From positions 66,073,953-66,137,952 of the forward strand of contig CM049311.1 of assembly GCA_026874595.1 (NCBI GenBank): a stretch of DNA of 64,000 nt. The letters run 5' to 3'. Source of the stretch: Sipunculus nudus. Lineage: Eukaryota > Annelida > Sipuncula > Golfingiida > Sipunculidae. Positions 42,986 to 56,384 of the stretch are shown here, piece after piece. Each line of letters starts with the position of its first letter. Position 1 is the first letter of the stretch. A program made the translations under genes and the position numbers. Under the pieces are notes generated by a model. The model was not told the origin of the DNA. It saw only the letters and a program-made list of their open reading frames with translations, and ran no database searches.

Positions 42986-43623
42986 AAGCCTAGGTCTCGC
43001 TTATCACGTTTTGTCTACGGTTCACAACATTCTTGAAGGTTGTGGGAGGACTTGGTAGAACGTGGCCTTCGTAGGGGGACGTGAATGACCATCTGTGGTC
43101 ACAGGAGACCACGTTCTCTTTGAACTGTTCAAAATGAACTGCACAGAACGTGGCCCCTGAAACAGAAATGGCCACCAGGTGGCACCCTGATTGTACTAAT
43201 TTGAATTGTCAAACACTGGGAGCTTGGCCACGGTAAAATCTCTTTTCATCCCCTGACGTCGTCCATTGCCATTGGACACCGTACGAAAACGTAGCTGAAC
43301 GTGATGACCTTGACTCTGCCGTACAACTGTTGTGCAAAGCAGAACGTATATAACAGCAGCGCAGTACCGTAGCTGCTGGGAGGAACGGGGCCTATTAACG
43401 GTCTTTTACGGCAACCACGTTTTACTGTGGGGAAAACGTGCAGTGGCGTAGCAGCACCGTAGAGGAAAGTGAAATACCGTGTGGGGAACTAGCCGTGAAC
43501 GTCACGAGAACTTGGAATTCAATTTCATCACTTTCTTTCCCGACACTGTTAGGGTCTGGCTTGCCGTTGCTGAACCGTGAGACACCGTATATGTAAAAGG
43601 ACGTGGTAGTGAGACCTAGGCTT
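42986..43623. mobile_element. 638-bp CpG-rich TIR element
   Basis: The ends are perfect 13-bp inverted repeats: AAGCCTAGGTCTC at 42986-42998 and GAGACCTAGGCTT at 43611-43623. Imperfect similarity continues inward (CACGT, then CGGTTCA). The body is far richer in G, C and CpG than the flanks, and is full of short direct and inverted motifs such as GAACGTGGCC (twice), GACCACGTTC and ACCGT. No ORF of note, so it is non-autonomous. No clear target-site duplication is visible. The superfamily is unknown to me. Confidence 0.65.
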
Positions 43624-45315
43624 AGGCCCGCAACATTTTTTTAAGTTTCATGAGCGGGTGATAGATTTTCATTTGTTAATAATAATTCTAATCTGGCCGT
43701 TTAATAAGTACTTTTGAGTTTCCCTGTACAAGAAGGAATATATATTATATAACATATCATTTTCTGTTGGATGAGTTTTTAACATGAAGTCTGGACAAAC
43801 ATCGTGTGCAGATATATTTGAATTGGAAATTTTTTAAATGTAATAGTTCATACCCAGAAACAAGGTGTGAATAAATAGCTTTAGCATGCCAAACGTCTGT
43901 TTGACATCTGTGCGTCTAATCAATTCTAAAGAGCGATATCATCCAAACCATTCAAATATTTAAATTTCCTTAATTTTAAATTTAAGAATTGTTATGACAT
44001 AAAGTAGAAATTAGCGTATAATTTTTACCAATTTTTATGGACTTAAATTCAATACATCCAAATCATTCCAAATTCGTTAGAACGTAATTCACGTTTGAGA
44101 AATTGAAGAAAACAAGAAAACCTCCAAGTTACGTCACAATGAACAATTATACATGAAAATTAACTAAAAGGATGACGCCTGTGATCGTTGGCACTTTTAG
44201 TTTAAAAAGTACTTTTTGTATTTATCCATTTCCACTAGTTATTAATTAATAAGCTTTAAATACAGTTAATTAAAACTGCCGAAAGGCCTTGTGCATGATT
44301 ATTTAAAGTTTTTGTTAATGCAGATCAGACCTTTGACCAGATGGTTTAGTCTGGCAAGTCCTCATTTATTTTCAATTAACCCGTCCGTAGAGATTTGGTT
44401 TGTTCAATCTGGATGAACGCAGATTGAAGTCTGTTTGGGTGTTCCCTAACAGAAGACCTAAAACCAAAAGGCTGTCTTCAGGCTCTGAATAAATTAACCA
44501 CCTTCTCTACAACCCGCAAAATACCGGGCTTTTCTTTTCAATTAATAACTAGGTCTTTCATGTGAATTAGTGTGTGCGTGTGACAAAAACCAAATATAGA
44601 AATTGATTCCCCGTATGCAACGGATACATACGCGTGTGTAGGGGTTTCTGATTCGTTGGCGTAAATCACTGGGAAAAGTCGTATCGGTTCGGTCTCCGCA
44701 ATCTAAACAATGTGCATAGGAGGAAATTGAGCAGAAAATGATAACTCGAGTTTAATTTGGATTATGCTTCTTAACAGTAAATCTAAATGAAGTCTGCGAA
44801 CGTTACTGTAAACTTTTGGAATAAATATCATGTTAGAGATTGTGACATGTGAACACACATAAATTCAGGACATTAAAAATAAACCTTTAAAATACCACTC
44901 TTGGCATTATATTCTTCTGAAACAAATTTATATACCACCCGTCTCTTGAGTCTGAGTACTTGAATTCCTTCTTTTTTTATATATCTTTTTACAGATACAT
45001 ATCGTCTGATCGATACTTCAAAAGACCAGTAAATCCGCTGTGTGAATGAAATTTTCTGTTAAACAAACACTTCGCCTGCTTTCATTGATTGTTGTCACTT
45101 TGCTGGACGGCTTAACACCGATGACATATTGTGGATAAAATCCACAGACATTTTACTATTTATAATAGTCTCGCTGGGTGCACGGCGCCTGGATAATATA
45201 TTCCATACGAACTGCATGGTTAGACTCATAATCCCTCTTTTTTATGTGGGCGACCTAAACCTCCGCATATATACCTCTCTGATTAATTTGCATATGCCTG
45301 TCAATAAGCGGATTA
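43624..45315. other. Unique AT-rich sequence
   Basis: No ORF or repeat of note. A small less AT-rich patch lies at 44560-44710. Confidence 0.5.
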
Positions 45316-45319
45316 TTAA

Positions 45320-46381
45320 AGACCCCTCATTAGTATGCACGTAGAAATGGTACGACCCCTCATTATTATGAATCGTCTAATAATATGACCCCTCATTAAA
45401 ATGAACCGTGTAATGATACGACCCCTTATTAGTATGCACCGTGTAATGGTACGACCCCTCATTAGTATGCACCGTGTAATAGTACGATCCCTCATTAGTA
45501 CGTACCTTGTAATTGTACGAACCCTTACTAGAATGCACCTTGTAATGATACAACCCCTCATTAGTATGCACCGTGTAATTGTACGACCCCACATTAGTAC
45601 GTACCTTGAAATTGTACGAACCCCTTTTAGAATGCACTTTGTAATGATACGAACCCTCATTAGTATGCACCGTGTAATGATACGACCCCTTATTAGAATG
45701 CTCTTGTAAGGGTACGACCCCTTATTTGAATTCACCTTGTAATGATACGACCCCTAATTAGTGTGTACCTTGAAATGGTACGACTACTCATTAGTATGTA
45801 CATTGAAATGGTACAACCCCTTTTTAGAACCCCTCATGAGTACGTACCGTGTTATGATACGACCCTTCATCAGTATGCACCGTGTAATGGTACGACCCCT
45901 CATTAGTATGTACCTTGTAATGGTACGAGCCCTCATTAGAATGCACCTTGTAATGAAACGACCCCTCATGAGTATGTACCTTGAAATGGTACGACTACTC
46001 ATTAGTATGTACATAGTGGTACAACCCCTTTTTAGGGGTAATGGTACGACCTCTCAGTATTACGTACCTTGAAATAGTACGACCCCTTATTAGAATGGCC
46101 CTTGTAATGATACGACCCCTCATTAGAATGTACCTTGAAATGGTACGACTACTCATTAGTATGTACATTGAAGTGGCACCGTTTAATGGTACGACCCTTC
46201 TTTAGTATTCACCGTGTAATGTTACGACTCCTCATTAGTATGCACCTTGAAAAGTTAAGACCCTTCATTAGTATGCACCTTCTAATGGTACGACCCCTCA
46301 TTTAGAATGCACCTTGTAATGACAAGGCCCCTCAGTATAATAAGCACCGTGTTATGTAACGACCCCTCATTTGTATGTTCC
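45320..46381. repeat. 33-bp minisatellite, about 32 units
   Basis: Degenerate tandem array of a 33-bp unit beginning TACGACCCCTCATTAGTATG and ending with CACCGTGTAATGG or variants. Two variant types alternate (GCACCGTGTAAT and GTACCTTGTAAT), giving local higher-order patterns. A two-unit variant around GGTACGACTACTCATTAGT appears near 45776, 45983 and 46137. Because 33 is a multiple of three, several frames on both strands stay open and give 11-residue repeats such as RTITRCILMRG. The ORFs of up to 139 codons here are best explained this way. Confidence 0.95.
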
Positions 46382-46384
46382 TTT

Positions 46385-49300
46385 ACATCACACACGCAGA
46401 TTGACGGTTATCAATTTACCTTTAACTAATAGGAAACGCCAGTCTCAGTCGTTTTTAGACGAAACAGGCATAACAGAAGCCAGCTTTTCTTTCCTATTGG
46501 GGGCAACATTGGACACCAGTGTTTCATCATGTTAACCCTATGTTCGTTCAGGTTCAAGACGAATGCCACCGAAAAAAAAAACAAAAAAAAAGTGAATTGA
46601 ATTACTGTAGCGTGAATAGGTCACTTTGAATGGCCCGGAGAACACGCATGCGTTCAGAAAGTGATTCAAGTCTAATGCGTGCGTGAAGAGGTCTATCCCG
46701 GCGTGGAGGGCTCTTTACTTCAACCTACGCTCTCTCATCCATACTTCAAATACAGCGCGTTTGAAAAAGAGCTACACCAAGCGCATCTGGTGTTTTAAAC
46801 TTAATGGATGCTTTAATGAATATGGTATGATGTCACAGGAACAAAGCTACACCTACACCATATAGAACGGATTGTATGTGCCCATGAAACCCCCGGGTTA
46901 CATATATAGAGGATTCACACATATAATACATACGTTTCCGTTTCTGATCAAGGAACGTTCAAAAATAAATCTACCCACAGGTGTTTACCTTTTGAGGATT
47001 GTTTTCACAACAGCGTATTACTCCGGGGTCTAGCTAAATCGCATATTATCCAACACCCAAAAGCTTTTAAATAACATTCCAGTCAAATAGATTTTCCGGG
47101 TAAAGGTCATATATTTGAATACACTCTATCTTTGCCCAATATATAGAGTTTGATAAAAACTGTGTGTATACGAGTATGTTTTGTCATCAAGCCTTCGTCA
47201 GTACACATTTTTTATTTTGTTTCTTTAATTAGTTCAAGAGAACAAGAGGGAAAGATCAGTCAGAACTCATCCTGTTTGTCCTTACCCTAAGGGGAATCAT
47301 GGACCTTTGAAAATGGCTTTCACCGCATTAGCAGCATGAAACAGTGAATCAGTCCTTTGAAACTTTTGTCAGAAACATTTCCGGTAGAACGATATTGCTG
47401 GAAAGAGTTGCATTCCATGCACTGATATCTATGGTCTCCGGGTCTCTGAGAGTGATTAGTACATGCGTGTATAAACGAAATGTTTCTTGCAAAAGAAGAC
47501 AACGCCATGGATGTCTTCTTGCTGTATTCCTCTCTAACAAAATATAGCGGCATAAATAATAGACTAAAAGTATACCATTGTAAATGTTTTCCGTTTTGAT
47601 CTTGCAAGTCTTCCTATATATATTTCTGACGTAAAACACTTCATGGTGTTAAATATGTATAACTGATTAATTTTCCTATGGCTTAACTTAGGCATGCTAG
47701 TTATGGTGGTTTCCAAACTTTCTTCACTACTTAATAATCACAACTGCCGTTTTCATGCATCACTGAAGAAGTTCATTATTTTTTTAACACACTGTTATAT
47801 GGCCGCCTTGATATTATTTCATTTTATCATTCATCTTCTAGAAATATTGAAATAAATATTTAAAAGAAATCCCTGAGATTAAGGACTGGGTGTTTAAGTT
47901 GTACTCAAAAGAAAATGACCATGAGAGTGTAGATTGTGTGGGAAAATAAAGGTCATGATTAGTAGAACGAGGCTTAGATGGTATCAAACCATAAAATGAG
48001 GAACTAAAGGCTACTGGAATCTTAAAATCTTTTCTCATTTACAAAAGTAATTCCTGAAATCATTTGATATACGAAAACATGCTTTATATTGTGGTCACAT
48101 TCTGGCTTTTTCGAGCAATTGACAGAAAGTATAAGTTTAATCGAAATCCTTTCCCTGGGTGGTACTCCAATTAAATACAATGTAAATGGAACGTGAAAAA
48201 TGGATTCTGTGGGAATTTATTTTTCATTTGAAATAACGACTACTCATCGTATCCTGTTTTACGGTGGCAATGAAAAGATTGATGTGAATACTAATAAGCT
48301 TTTTCTCTAAAGTCAACGCACTTCAACAGATTTTCGTCGGTTGTTTCCGATACTTTGTTCCTTATTCTCGATGATTTACATTTCAATTTGACAATACAAA
48401 ACTGTCGATAAAACGCTCCCCTACCGTTATAGTAACACGGTTCTCTATTGGTCTGTCTTAAACAAATACCATGGTAAATAATAGGGTCATCCTTAATTGC
48501 CATACCCTTTCATCTATTCAATTTTAAAATTATTTACTTTGTACTGTTTTTATATTTGCCTCGTGTCATGAAGGAATACACTCATTCATTAGCTATATTT
48601 AGATTCAGATTCGAAGTGATGATTTATCTTTTAATGAATCTCATTCGGAGAGGTTTTTGATCTGTAAGAACACTGAGGATAAGGCAAGCTAGATGGCTGT
48701 TGCCATTATTAAATTGTTCGGAGTTAAACTTTTCTGTACATTACCGTAACCTTCAGTGAGGGCTCGATAATGAATCTAGTCTCTGAGGTGCTCATAACAT
48801 TTTAAACATGTTTCTATCTTTAGTCCCAATGCTTAAATATCATGCTATCATCCGTTGGCTTTCGACAAGAGATGAGAATGGCCATATTAATTTAGATGTT
48901 GTTGCCGCCTTCACTTATACTTATTAATTTTCTACATTTCTGTTGCATTGGTATTTCGTCATGTGACCCAAGAAGCCTTCTCTTTTGGCTGTAAATGCAG
49001 ATCCCAAAAGGAGATCGCCTTGACGCAGTTCGCTTTATGTGGCCGATATAACAAATAAAGTTTCACTGTATTTTGGTGTTCAAAAAGATGTCTTTGCTAT
49101 TTTCTATTTATAATATGCGTAAACTCAGACTTACCCAGATAATTTCTTTTCTATAACTATAATTACATAAAGAAAGAAGAAGTGATTATTTATATGTTTT
49201 CTGGTTAATTTAATATGCCAAATACAGCAAGAAATTTGTGTATCACAAATCTTATCAATATAAAACTAATCCGAATCTGTCCTGAGTATTTGCCTTTTTT

Positions 49301-50325
49301 TCCGAAAGGGCTGCGGAATTATTAGAAGAAAAAGTATTTATTGCCAGTGATCACTCACAAAAGTATTCATGCGGTAGTTTTACAGACTTTTCTGCACAAG
49401 TATGAGCTCTCCTGGGGAGAAACCGAATATTCCTGATAACGTGGGATGCAATTCATTCACCGAAAAAAGTATGGAAGCGTTATTAATTTGATTTTTCGTA
49501 ATTTTCCCGACATCATTAGTGACGTCTGGCGTATTTTGTTATTACAAGAGCGCCGATGTTGTCTAGATGAAAGATATCGACCATAATTGTTTCGACATAT
49601 TAAGGTACCGTAGTTTGATTAATTTCTTCAGCAACATAGATTGTTTCAAACTTATTTGTATAAATACACAGTCACGCATACAAAGTCTGGAAACTTAACA
49701 TCCTGAAGTCGACACATTGGCGTTTGATTATTGATAAAGTGTGCTTATCGATTTATTTTTTACCTCGTCGACATCCTAAGATAAAAGAGTGTCATTATTT
49801 CAAAGAATGCAACCTCGAACCTTAAGTATCAAATAACTGTACTTAACATAAAATCATTAATATCAAACATTCATATTCAAATATTTAACATTAAGCTACT
49901 AATACTAATTCCATATTGAACAACCAATGAATTATGTGGATGATCCGAATGAAAAAGTTATCAAATGCAAAATGTATAGTCATACCTAATATGTATCTAA
50001 GAAATGTTGGCGGTGTAGAAAAATTGAATGCAAATTTAGATTTTTTTTTAATATGAAAAGGAAAATATCTAAATTTTATTTACACTGTTTTAAAATTTGG
50101 GATAAAATTGCTACATGTTGGCCTATGAATCCACAACCCGTTTGAAATAACAAATTTGTCAAAATAGCAAATAAATCAGTATACACTGTATTTTTTATAA
50201 CATTGGAATTAAATGTTTTCATGATTTGTACGAACCAAATGGATATTCTAAGAGTTTTTTTCGGAAATATTTCACCCTGAAAATAAACTCTACAAAACAT
50301 ACCTGATGTTCTGGTATTCTATACT
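46385..50325. other. Mostly unique AT-rich sequence
   Basis: Contains an A-rich patch at 46571-46590. GTTTCACTGTATT at about 49063-49075 matches the right end of the 180-bp MITE at 10320-10499 and may be a solo remnant. ORFs at 46683-46865, 47320-47639 and 47838-48038 show no domain. Confidence 0.5.
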
Positions 50326-50331
50326 ATAGCA

Positions 50332-51390
50332 GTACCAATGGAGTGGAAATTAATTTTAAAATCAGAGAATATTAGTGATTTTTACGTTAAAGACACTTGT
50401 TATTTATTATTGAATAATCAAGTTTTAGACTTAAGAAAAGTCAATTACCGTAATGTGTATAATATGGTTATAAATGACTACAAATGTGCCCGCTAATAGA
50501 ATTAAACTAGAGGAAAGCTTATCTCAGGCATTTTCCTGGAAAGATGCAATTGATTATATATAATACCACTGTGGATATGTTTTTGAGGCAATTTCAGTTT
50601 AGAATTATCCATAATAGATTGTCTGTGAATGTAAAGCTATACAGATGGAAATTAACCGATACCAATATGTTTTCACATTTTGCAAAAAGAAACAGAAACA
50701 GTAGAGCATTTATTCTGTGACTGCTACACAGGCAAATCATTTTATAGACAAATTAGTCAGTGGGCAGAACATGCTGTAATAAACATGCCCGCACTGACTC
50801 CGCTCCTTTATACAGGATTTAACAAAGACAATGTCAATAAACGTATAATATATTGGTTATTTTTGCTAAAAAAATATGTAATTTTTAAAAATATAGAATC
50901 GGGTAACTTTCCATCTTTTACTGTATATATATCACATGTTTAAAAATTGGAAGGATTGGAAAGAAGAGTGGCTGAAAAATATAGCAAAATGTATATTCAT
51001 AAACGAAAGTGGGGTCACCTACTTAATGTTTTTAAAGAGTGAATAATTTTGAGAATTAGCTGTAGAATATAATTCTGAAATGTGTAAAAATATGTAGGTA
51101 AGAGTATGTGCATGTGTGTGTATTTATATGTGTGTATATATTTGAGTGTATTTATAGGTATATATAATAAATGTGAACGCGTGAATGCGTGATCCTTCAT
51201 GGATGTATATATATACTTATGTATGTATATTTAGATTTATATTCGGATCTAGTAAATATTATGTTGATCTGACCAAACCAGTTAAATCTACAAATTACAC
51301 TGTTGTTCTTATTAAATTAAATTTTTTTTTCAATTATATTGAATATATATTGATATAATAAGATATAATTGTTGTAAACAAAATAAAAGT
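50332..51390 (+). mobile_element. Second dead L1-like LINE, 3' fragment
   Basis: Opens with VPMEWKLILKSENISDFYVK at 50332, a frame typical of the region before the zinc-binding tail of LINE ORF2, and stops near 50500. A second stretch carries MFLRQFQFRIIHNRLSVNVK from 50579, then a frameshift near 50680 leads into ETVEHLFCDCYTGKSF. The pattern FQFRIIHNRL followed by EHLFCDC matches the same C-terminal region seen at 34.9-35.1 kb, but the sequence differs, so it is another family. Frameshifts and stops make it a pseudogene. The 3' end is probably near 51390, after AAACAAAATAAAA. Confidence 0.7.
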
Positions 51391-51759
51391 CTCTTCACCA
51401 ATGCTCGGTCGGTATCCTCTCGGCAGGAATACGTCTACATGGTCCATGGGCATTTGTCTTTGAAAAGGTACAAACAAATATCACTACAAGCAATTTCAAC
51501 TTTCTCTTGTTAAATCCTTTTTGTTGAATCAATATCTGTATGTACTTTGTCAAAAAACTTGAAATATTGTACACGTATTTAAAATCTTGCAATACTGAAG
51601 ATGTTCATGTTATAAACACAAGATTTGTACGTTTTTTCTTGTTCCGAGGGATGTCGATGATGAAAAAGAACGTTAAAAATAAATATCTGGTAAAACTGAG
51701 ACATCCCCCCGAAGAGAAGAAAATAAAGTAATAAAAATTTCTGACAAAACTATTTTGTA

Positions 51760-51801
<42 letters not shown>

Positions 51802-52079
51802 CACACTTTATATATAAATATATATATAAATATATAGATACCTTGGTCACCAAAGTCAACCATCATCCTTTAGTGTGCTACGTAAAATAGATGAATCCTA
51901 ACCTAATGAAGTTTAGGCCATGGTATACCTACTCGCTTTTTGCATCAACGGTCAACTCTGCAGACCAGAACAAAGGGGATCAAGGAAACCAGTCAATGAC
52001 GCCCGTCTTACCCTCGGATGGGGTAATTAAACTTCCCTATCTGGCAATGCAGAGATTCCTTTGAACGAAAAAGATATTA
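51391..52079. repeat. Unique AT-rich sequence with a TA microsatellite
   Basis: The TA run is at 51764-51797, followed by a looser TATA-rich stretch to 51836. No gene; the 84-codon minus-strand ORF crosses the TA run. Confidence 0.7.
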
Positions 52080-52225
52080 AGGTGATACAGACAATAAAAA
52101 AACTTAAATGTATTCTTCCTTTTGCATCAGCCTAAACCTTCACAAAATTTCACCTAAATCCGTTCATAAGTTTTTTTTTAAGTGGCAAACATATAAAAAT
52201 ATAAATCAACCAACCAACGATTAGG
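52080..52225 (+). repeat. Fragment of a dispersed invertebrate repeat
   Basis: Holds AATTTCACCTAAATCCGTTC followed by ATAAG and a run of CAACCAACCAACG. In the opposite orientation this resembles the module at 10020-10175 and is a likely continuation of repeat family A. Borders are approximate. Confidence 0.45.
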
Positions 52226-52389
52226 AAAATTGACTCTGCATGGATACGGGATGCTTGATTGAACACGATCCGTCGGTTACAAAGTGTTCACTAAACCGTG
52301 ACTCCCTAATCAGTACGTGGACAGCTGTCAACTCATACTCGTCACAAAAACTGCCGTGTATGATAATTATCAAACTTCGAACTCGAAGC

Positions 52390-52433
52390 AAAAAAAAAAA
52401 AGAATAAATAAATAATAATAATAATAATAATAA
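52390..52433. repeat. A-run and AAT microsatellite
   Basis: A-run at 52390-52401 followed by an AAT/ATA repeat to 52433. Confidence 0.9.
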
Positions 52434-52732
52434 AAATTATATACGTCAGATGTGAAAAGACGTACGCACGGACAAAAAAATGAAACTAGAGACACATCTT
52501 CACTCTTGCCTCCAAACGCCGTTAACCTGCCAGCAAAGTAGGGATCGCGGAACGAGCAGTGCTGAGATCAGTTGATAAAATAAGAGCATCTGGTCCAGTT
52601 TAACAACGGTCTCAGATGGGGATATTTGCGCCAAGCAGAAAAGCACACCAATGAGAGTCAGTGTCTCATAAGTAAGACCCGCTGTCCACATGACCTCGCG
52701 AGACTCTTCAAACCGACATCATTAAGCATGAA

Positions 52733-53032
52733 ATGAACCATATCGGCCCTGCTTCATTGTTCAGCCATCAACTAAGGCTCATGGTTACAGCAATATGGTT
52801 ATGTAAATTCTATAGGATACGGTTTGTTAGCTTTCCCTGTCAACCACGCAAGCCGGCAAAATTTCGATTGTCAGAGCTTTGTGACAGCGTGGATTCTGCT
52901 CACGGCTTAGACATTGAAACCCTGCCTCGCGTGTTCCCCTTGTTCCATTATGCAAACTTTACTGAACCCGAGTTCTTGGATGTATGCACCACTAAAAGCG
53001 ATTCCTCTCCAGTCTGTCGCCCACCATGTTAA
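52733..53032 (+). CDS. Unrecognised 99-codon ORF in a less AT-rich patch
   Basis: Located in the least AT-rich non-repeat stretch of the window (about 52490-53340). The translated C-terminal half has a normal protein-like composition (SELCDSVDSAHGLDIETLPR near residues 47-66), without low complexity. I recognise no domain, see no splice signals I would defend and cannot exclude chance. A 63-codon hydrophobic ORF lies on the opposite strand just upstream (52500-52691). It may be a relic or an exon of an unknown gene. Confidence 0.15.
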   Translation: MNHIGPASLFSHQLRLMVTAIWLCKFYRIRFVSFPCQPRKPAKFRLSELCDSVDSAHGLDIETLPRVFPLFHYANFTEPEFLDVCTTKSDSSPVCRPPC

Positions 53033-53390
53033 ATGCATGATCCCCACGCAACCCTAGCGGCAACTCTACAAGGGGGGAATGAAAACGTTCCCCTCCCCGT
53101 GACGCGAAGACCAAAGTGACGATACCGTTAAAACAGTGCCCATGTTTCAATTAAAATTGACTTAATACTTCACACGCTTATCAGGTGCACAGGCAGCCAG
53201 GTGGACGAGAAGAGTCGTATATATCAGGTGATTATTTTGTAAGGCCTAGCGCAAAATGCAGCAGGGTACCCAGCGGCAGGGAGAACGGAATACCGCGAAG
53301 GCTTTAATGGTCCGATTCAGATAAACCAGACAGGATAGTTGAACTGACTCTTGCTCACTGCATACGGTGATAGTATAACATGATGGAACG

Positions 53391-53591
<201 letters not shown>

Positions 53592-53599
<8 letters not shown>

Positions 53600-56380
53600 T
53601 TATGGGTGGCCGTGTATAATTGATGTGTATTCTATAGCTCGTACACGCCATAGTCTGTATACATTCCGTTCTCTGATCATAAAATATGCAAATTCTAATG
53701 ATTACTTATAGAATTTATAAGTTTTATCGACTACCGGTAAGCCTTGAAATGGGTTTATTCAATTCACAGGGTCTTATAAAATGCACGGTTCAGCTTGCTA
53801 AACACTGAGACAATCCATCAAATAATACATTGTGTGTTTGTCAAAGAGCCAAATAGAAAACGTGTTTTGTTCAATCATCGCCTAGAATATTTCCATTGGT
53901 ACCAGATACGAGTTTCCATGGTTTATTGTCCGGTAGATGCAAATACTATCCATGCATTACCGGGCATTTACTAGAACTTATATATTTATATCTATATATC
54001 TCGGCATGCTCAATTCAGCATACTTAAGTTTTTCCTAAAAAATTTATTTTTGACCATTCATTACTTAAAATGATGTTTTAAAAGTAATCGTATGACTTCT
54101 TGATGTGTATAGCAAAGACTTTCATACATTTTAGCATGCGTGCAGGTTTTTTTAACTTATATACATGACACAAGTCATTCTTTGTTATTGTTTATATATT
54201 AAGAACATGTATAACCCCAAACTGAACAAAAAAGATGAATAAAATTATATATTTTTTTTAACTTGTCATCACTGGTGTACATTTAAATAGTTCACTTTAA
54301 TGGTAAACCCGATGTCATATAAAAATATGCAGACTTGGGTACAATTTTTAGATTACATAGATTTTGACACAGTGTAAAACTTGCAGGATATAATATTTTA
54401 TCTTGACAGGGCTTTTAGGATCAAGCGGGTAAGCGTCTTGGACGCCCAGATCTCCATCGGATGCTTCGTTCTTGAGTCCTATTGGACGCGCGAATATCTA
54501 GATGTGATCCCAAAAGTTTGCCCTTGATGCATTCACTGACCGTTGCTGGCTGTCTCAAAGAAACCAGTCGGTTTTGTGAACACTGCGGTGACAACATACT
54601 CTTACATATCAGTATAATCAAATAATGGCATCATGACACCATTTCTTATCATAGAAAAATAAAGTTATGGCATTAAATAAAAACATGTTCAATTTTACAT
54701 AACTATTAAACATTTAAAACATATCGTCTCTCCCTGGAAAGCTCAAAGCTCAGATGGACTATCCAACATTAAGGCTTTATCTTCAAATTTTTTAGAGCCC
54801 TGAACTTGAATATATTTCAATACCTGATTTCTTGTTAAATTCGCATTCAACATGAAACAATAGGCATACGAATCTTAATGAACCGCCTGGGCAGAACTGT
54901 TCACGCTAATTATTTTAATGCAAATTAATTATCAGACACCCTTGGGCGCTTAAAATTTAAAACAATCTATACAAGTATGATCTAACGTTAAAGCAAAATT
55001 CGTACTTTTTCATAAAAGGGGTAATTTGTTGCAACATTTAATACTAAGGATGTTATAGAGATTTTCATAACCACTTACCGTCATCTGGGAGCAATGAATT
55101 ACCCATTTTTCCGCCGGAATAGTCTATAAAACATAATGTCACAAAAAATGGCACCCCTTTTCGCTCTTGCATCCACCCTTACAATAAACCAGATAGTTTT
55201 ATTAGAAACCTTTTACTTATGGATCTTTTTCTGAACGAAGGTATGAGCATTTCAGTCTAAAACCTTTCTAGTTATTAGACTGTGTCCAAATCTCGCTGGC
55301 CTGTTCTCTCGCATTAAAGACCGGATATTAATATAACATCAAAAGATAATCATTTGATTTTTTTGTCAAAAAAGAAATTTGAAAAACAAGTTTACCAATT
55401 CAAAGTGAAAAACATGTTTGCTTGATTTCGGGGTATGCGAAATATACTTAATAGTTGACTCATGATATTCAGACGGGAGGTCTTCCTTTTCATTATTTTT
55501 TTTCATTATCTGAATTCCATTGATGTCTTAAATGTCAGGTGGTATTAACGCTATAAAGAGCTATCGGATGAAAGGAATATGCCTTGTTCATTTTAAATGG
55601 ACTCAAGAACTAACAACAGATTCTTTTTAATTTCTCGATGTCGTCATAGAAAATAAGATTTTTCAATCTGTTATAAAAACGAATCCATAATTTGTTTTTA
55701 TGTTGTTTTAAACTAACAATTTAGCAGAATAAATGCCATGGGAAACATAAGCATGTGTTCCCCGCCTCGCCAGTTTACTAGTACGACTATCATCATCTCA
55801 GTCAAATCAACTGAAATAATTCACTGGTTATAATAAATATTTCAGATATCAATGGGGTCGAATGAAATCCGATAGATTGAATAACTTGCAATTATTATGT
55901 GTTCATAAGAAACTGAGGCAAGGAAGAATATGAAACACAACTATTGGCCTACAAAATTGATTGTCACATTCACTATTAGACATATACATCTAATCGGTAC
56001 AATTCAAAACCAAACAAAAGTACTATACCAGTAACTTTACCTTGACAAACAGAAACTCTTTCAAATGAAATGTGTGATTGCTGACATAAAAACCCGATGT
56101 TATTTCTCTTTAATCGCCTAATATATGGTCCACGGGAAGAATTAAGAAATTTTAGCCTTTTAATTTGACCGATTACTACAAGAAAGCCGGCCCACATTGC
56201 TTTTGCTTAAATGAGCAAATTGTTCTATTTCTCAGCAGCGAGAAAGTCGCTGAAGTTCTCCTTAAACCGGAAAAAAGTGTCTTAATTCTTATAACAAAGC
56301 TTGACCTACTATCAAGCTTGTGGGTACGCTTTCACTGACTTTGATTCAGCCACGTGCTCTGATGTTTATTTAATGAATAA
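53592..56380. other. Mostly unique AT-rich sequence
   Basis: A GC-rich patch at about 54415-54600 starts with a weakly tRNA-like stretch (GCGGGTAAGCGTCTTGGACG). Its B-box-like part (GTTCTTGAGTCC) is imperfect. It might be a SINE head relic, but support is too weak for a call. The rest shows nothing recognised. Confidence 0.45.
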
Positions 56381-56384
56381 TTTC

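Noticed and set aside
45316-46072. ORFs up to 139 codons on both strands with 11-residue repeats
   Set aside because: They arise from the 33-bp tandem unit, which keeps frame on both strands. Several overlapping frames are open at once, which is not expected of a real gene.
54415-54485. tRNA-like stretch GCGGGTAAGCGTCTTGG
   Set aside because: The B-box region is interrupted and no second copy was found in the window. Too weak for a call.
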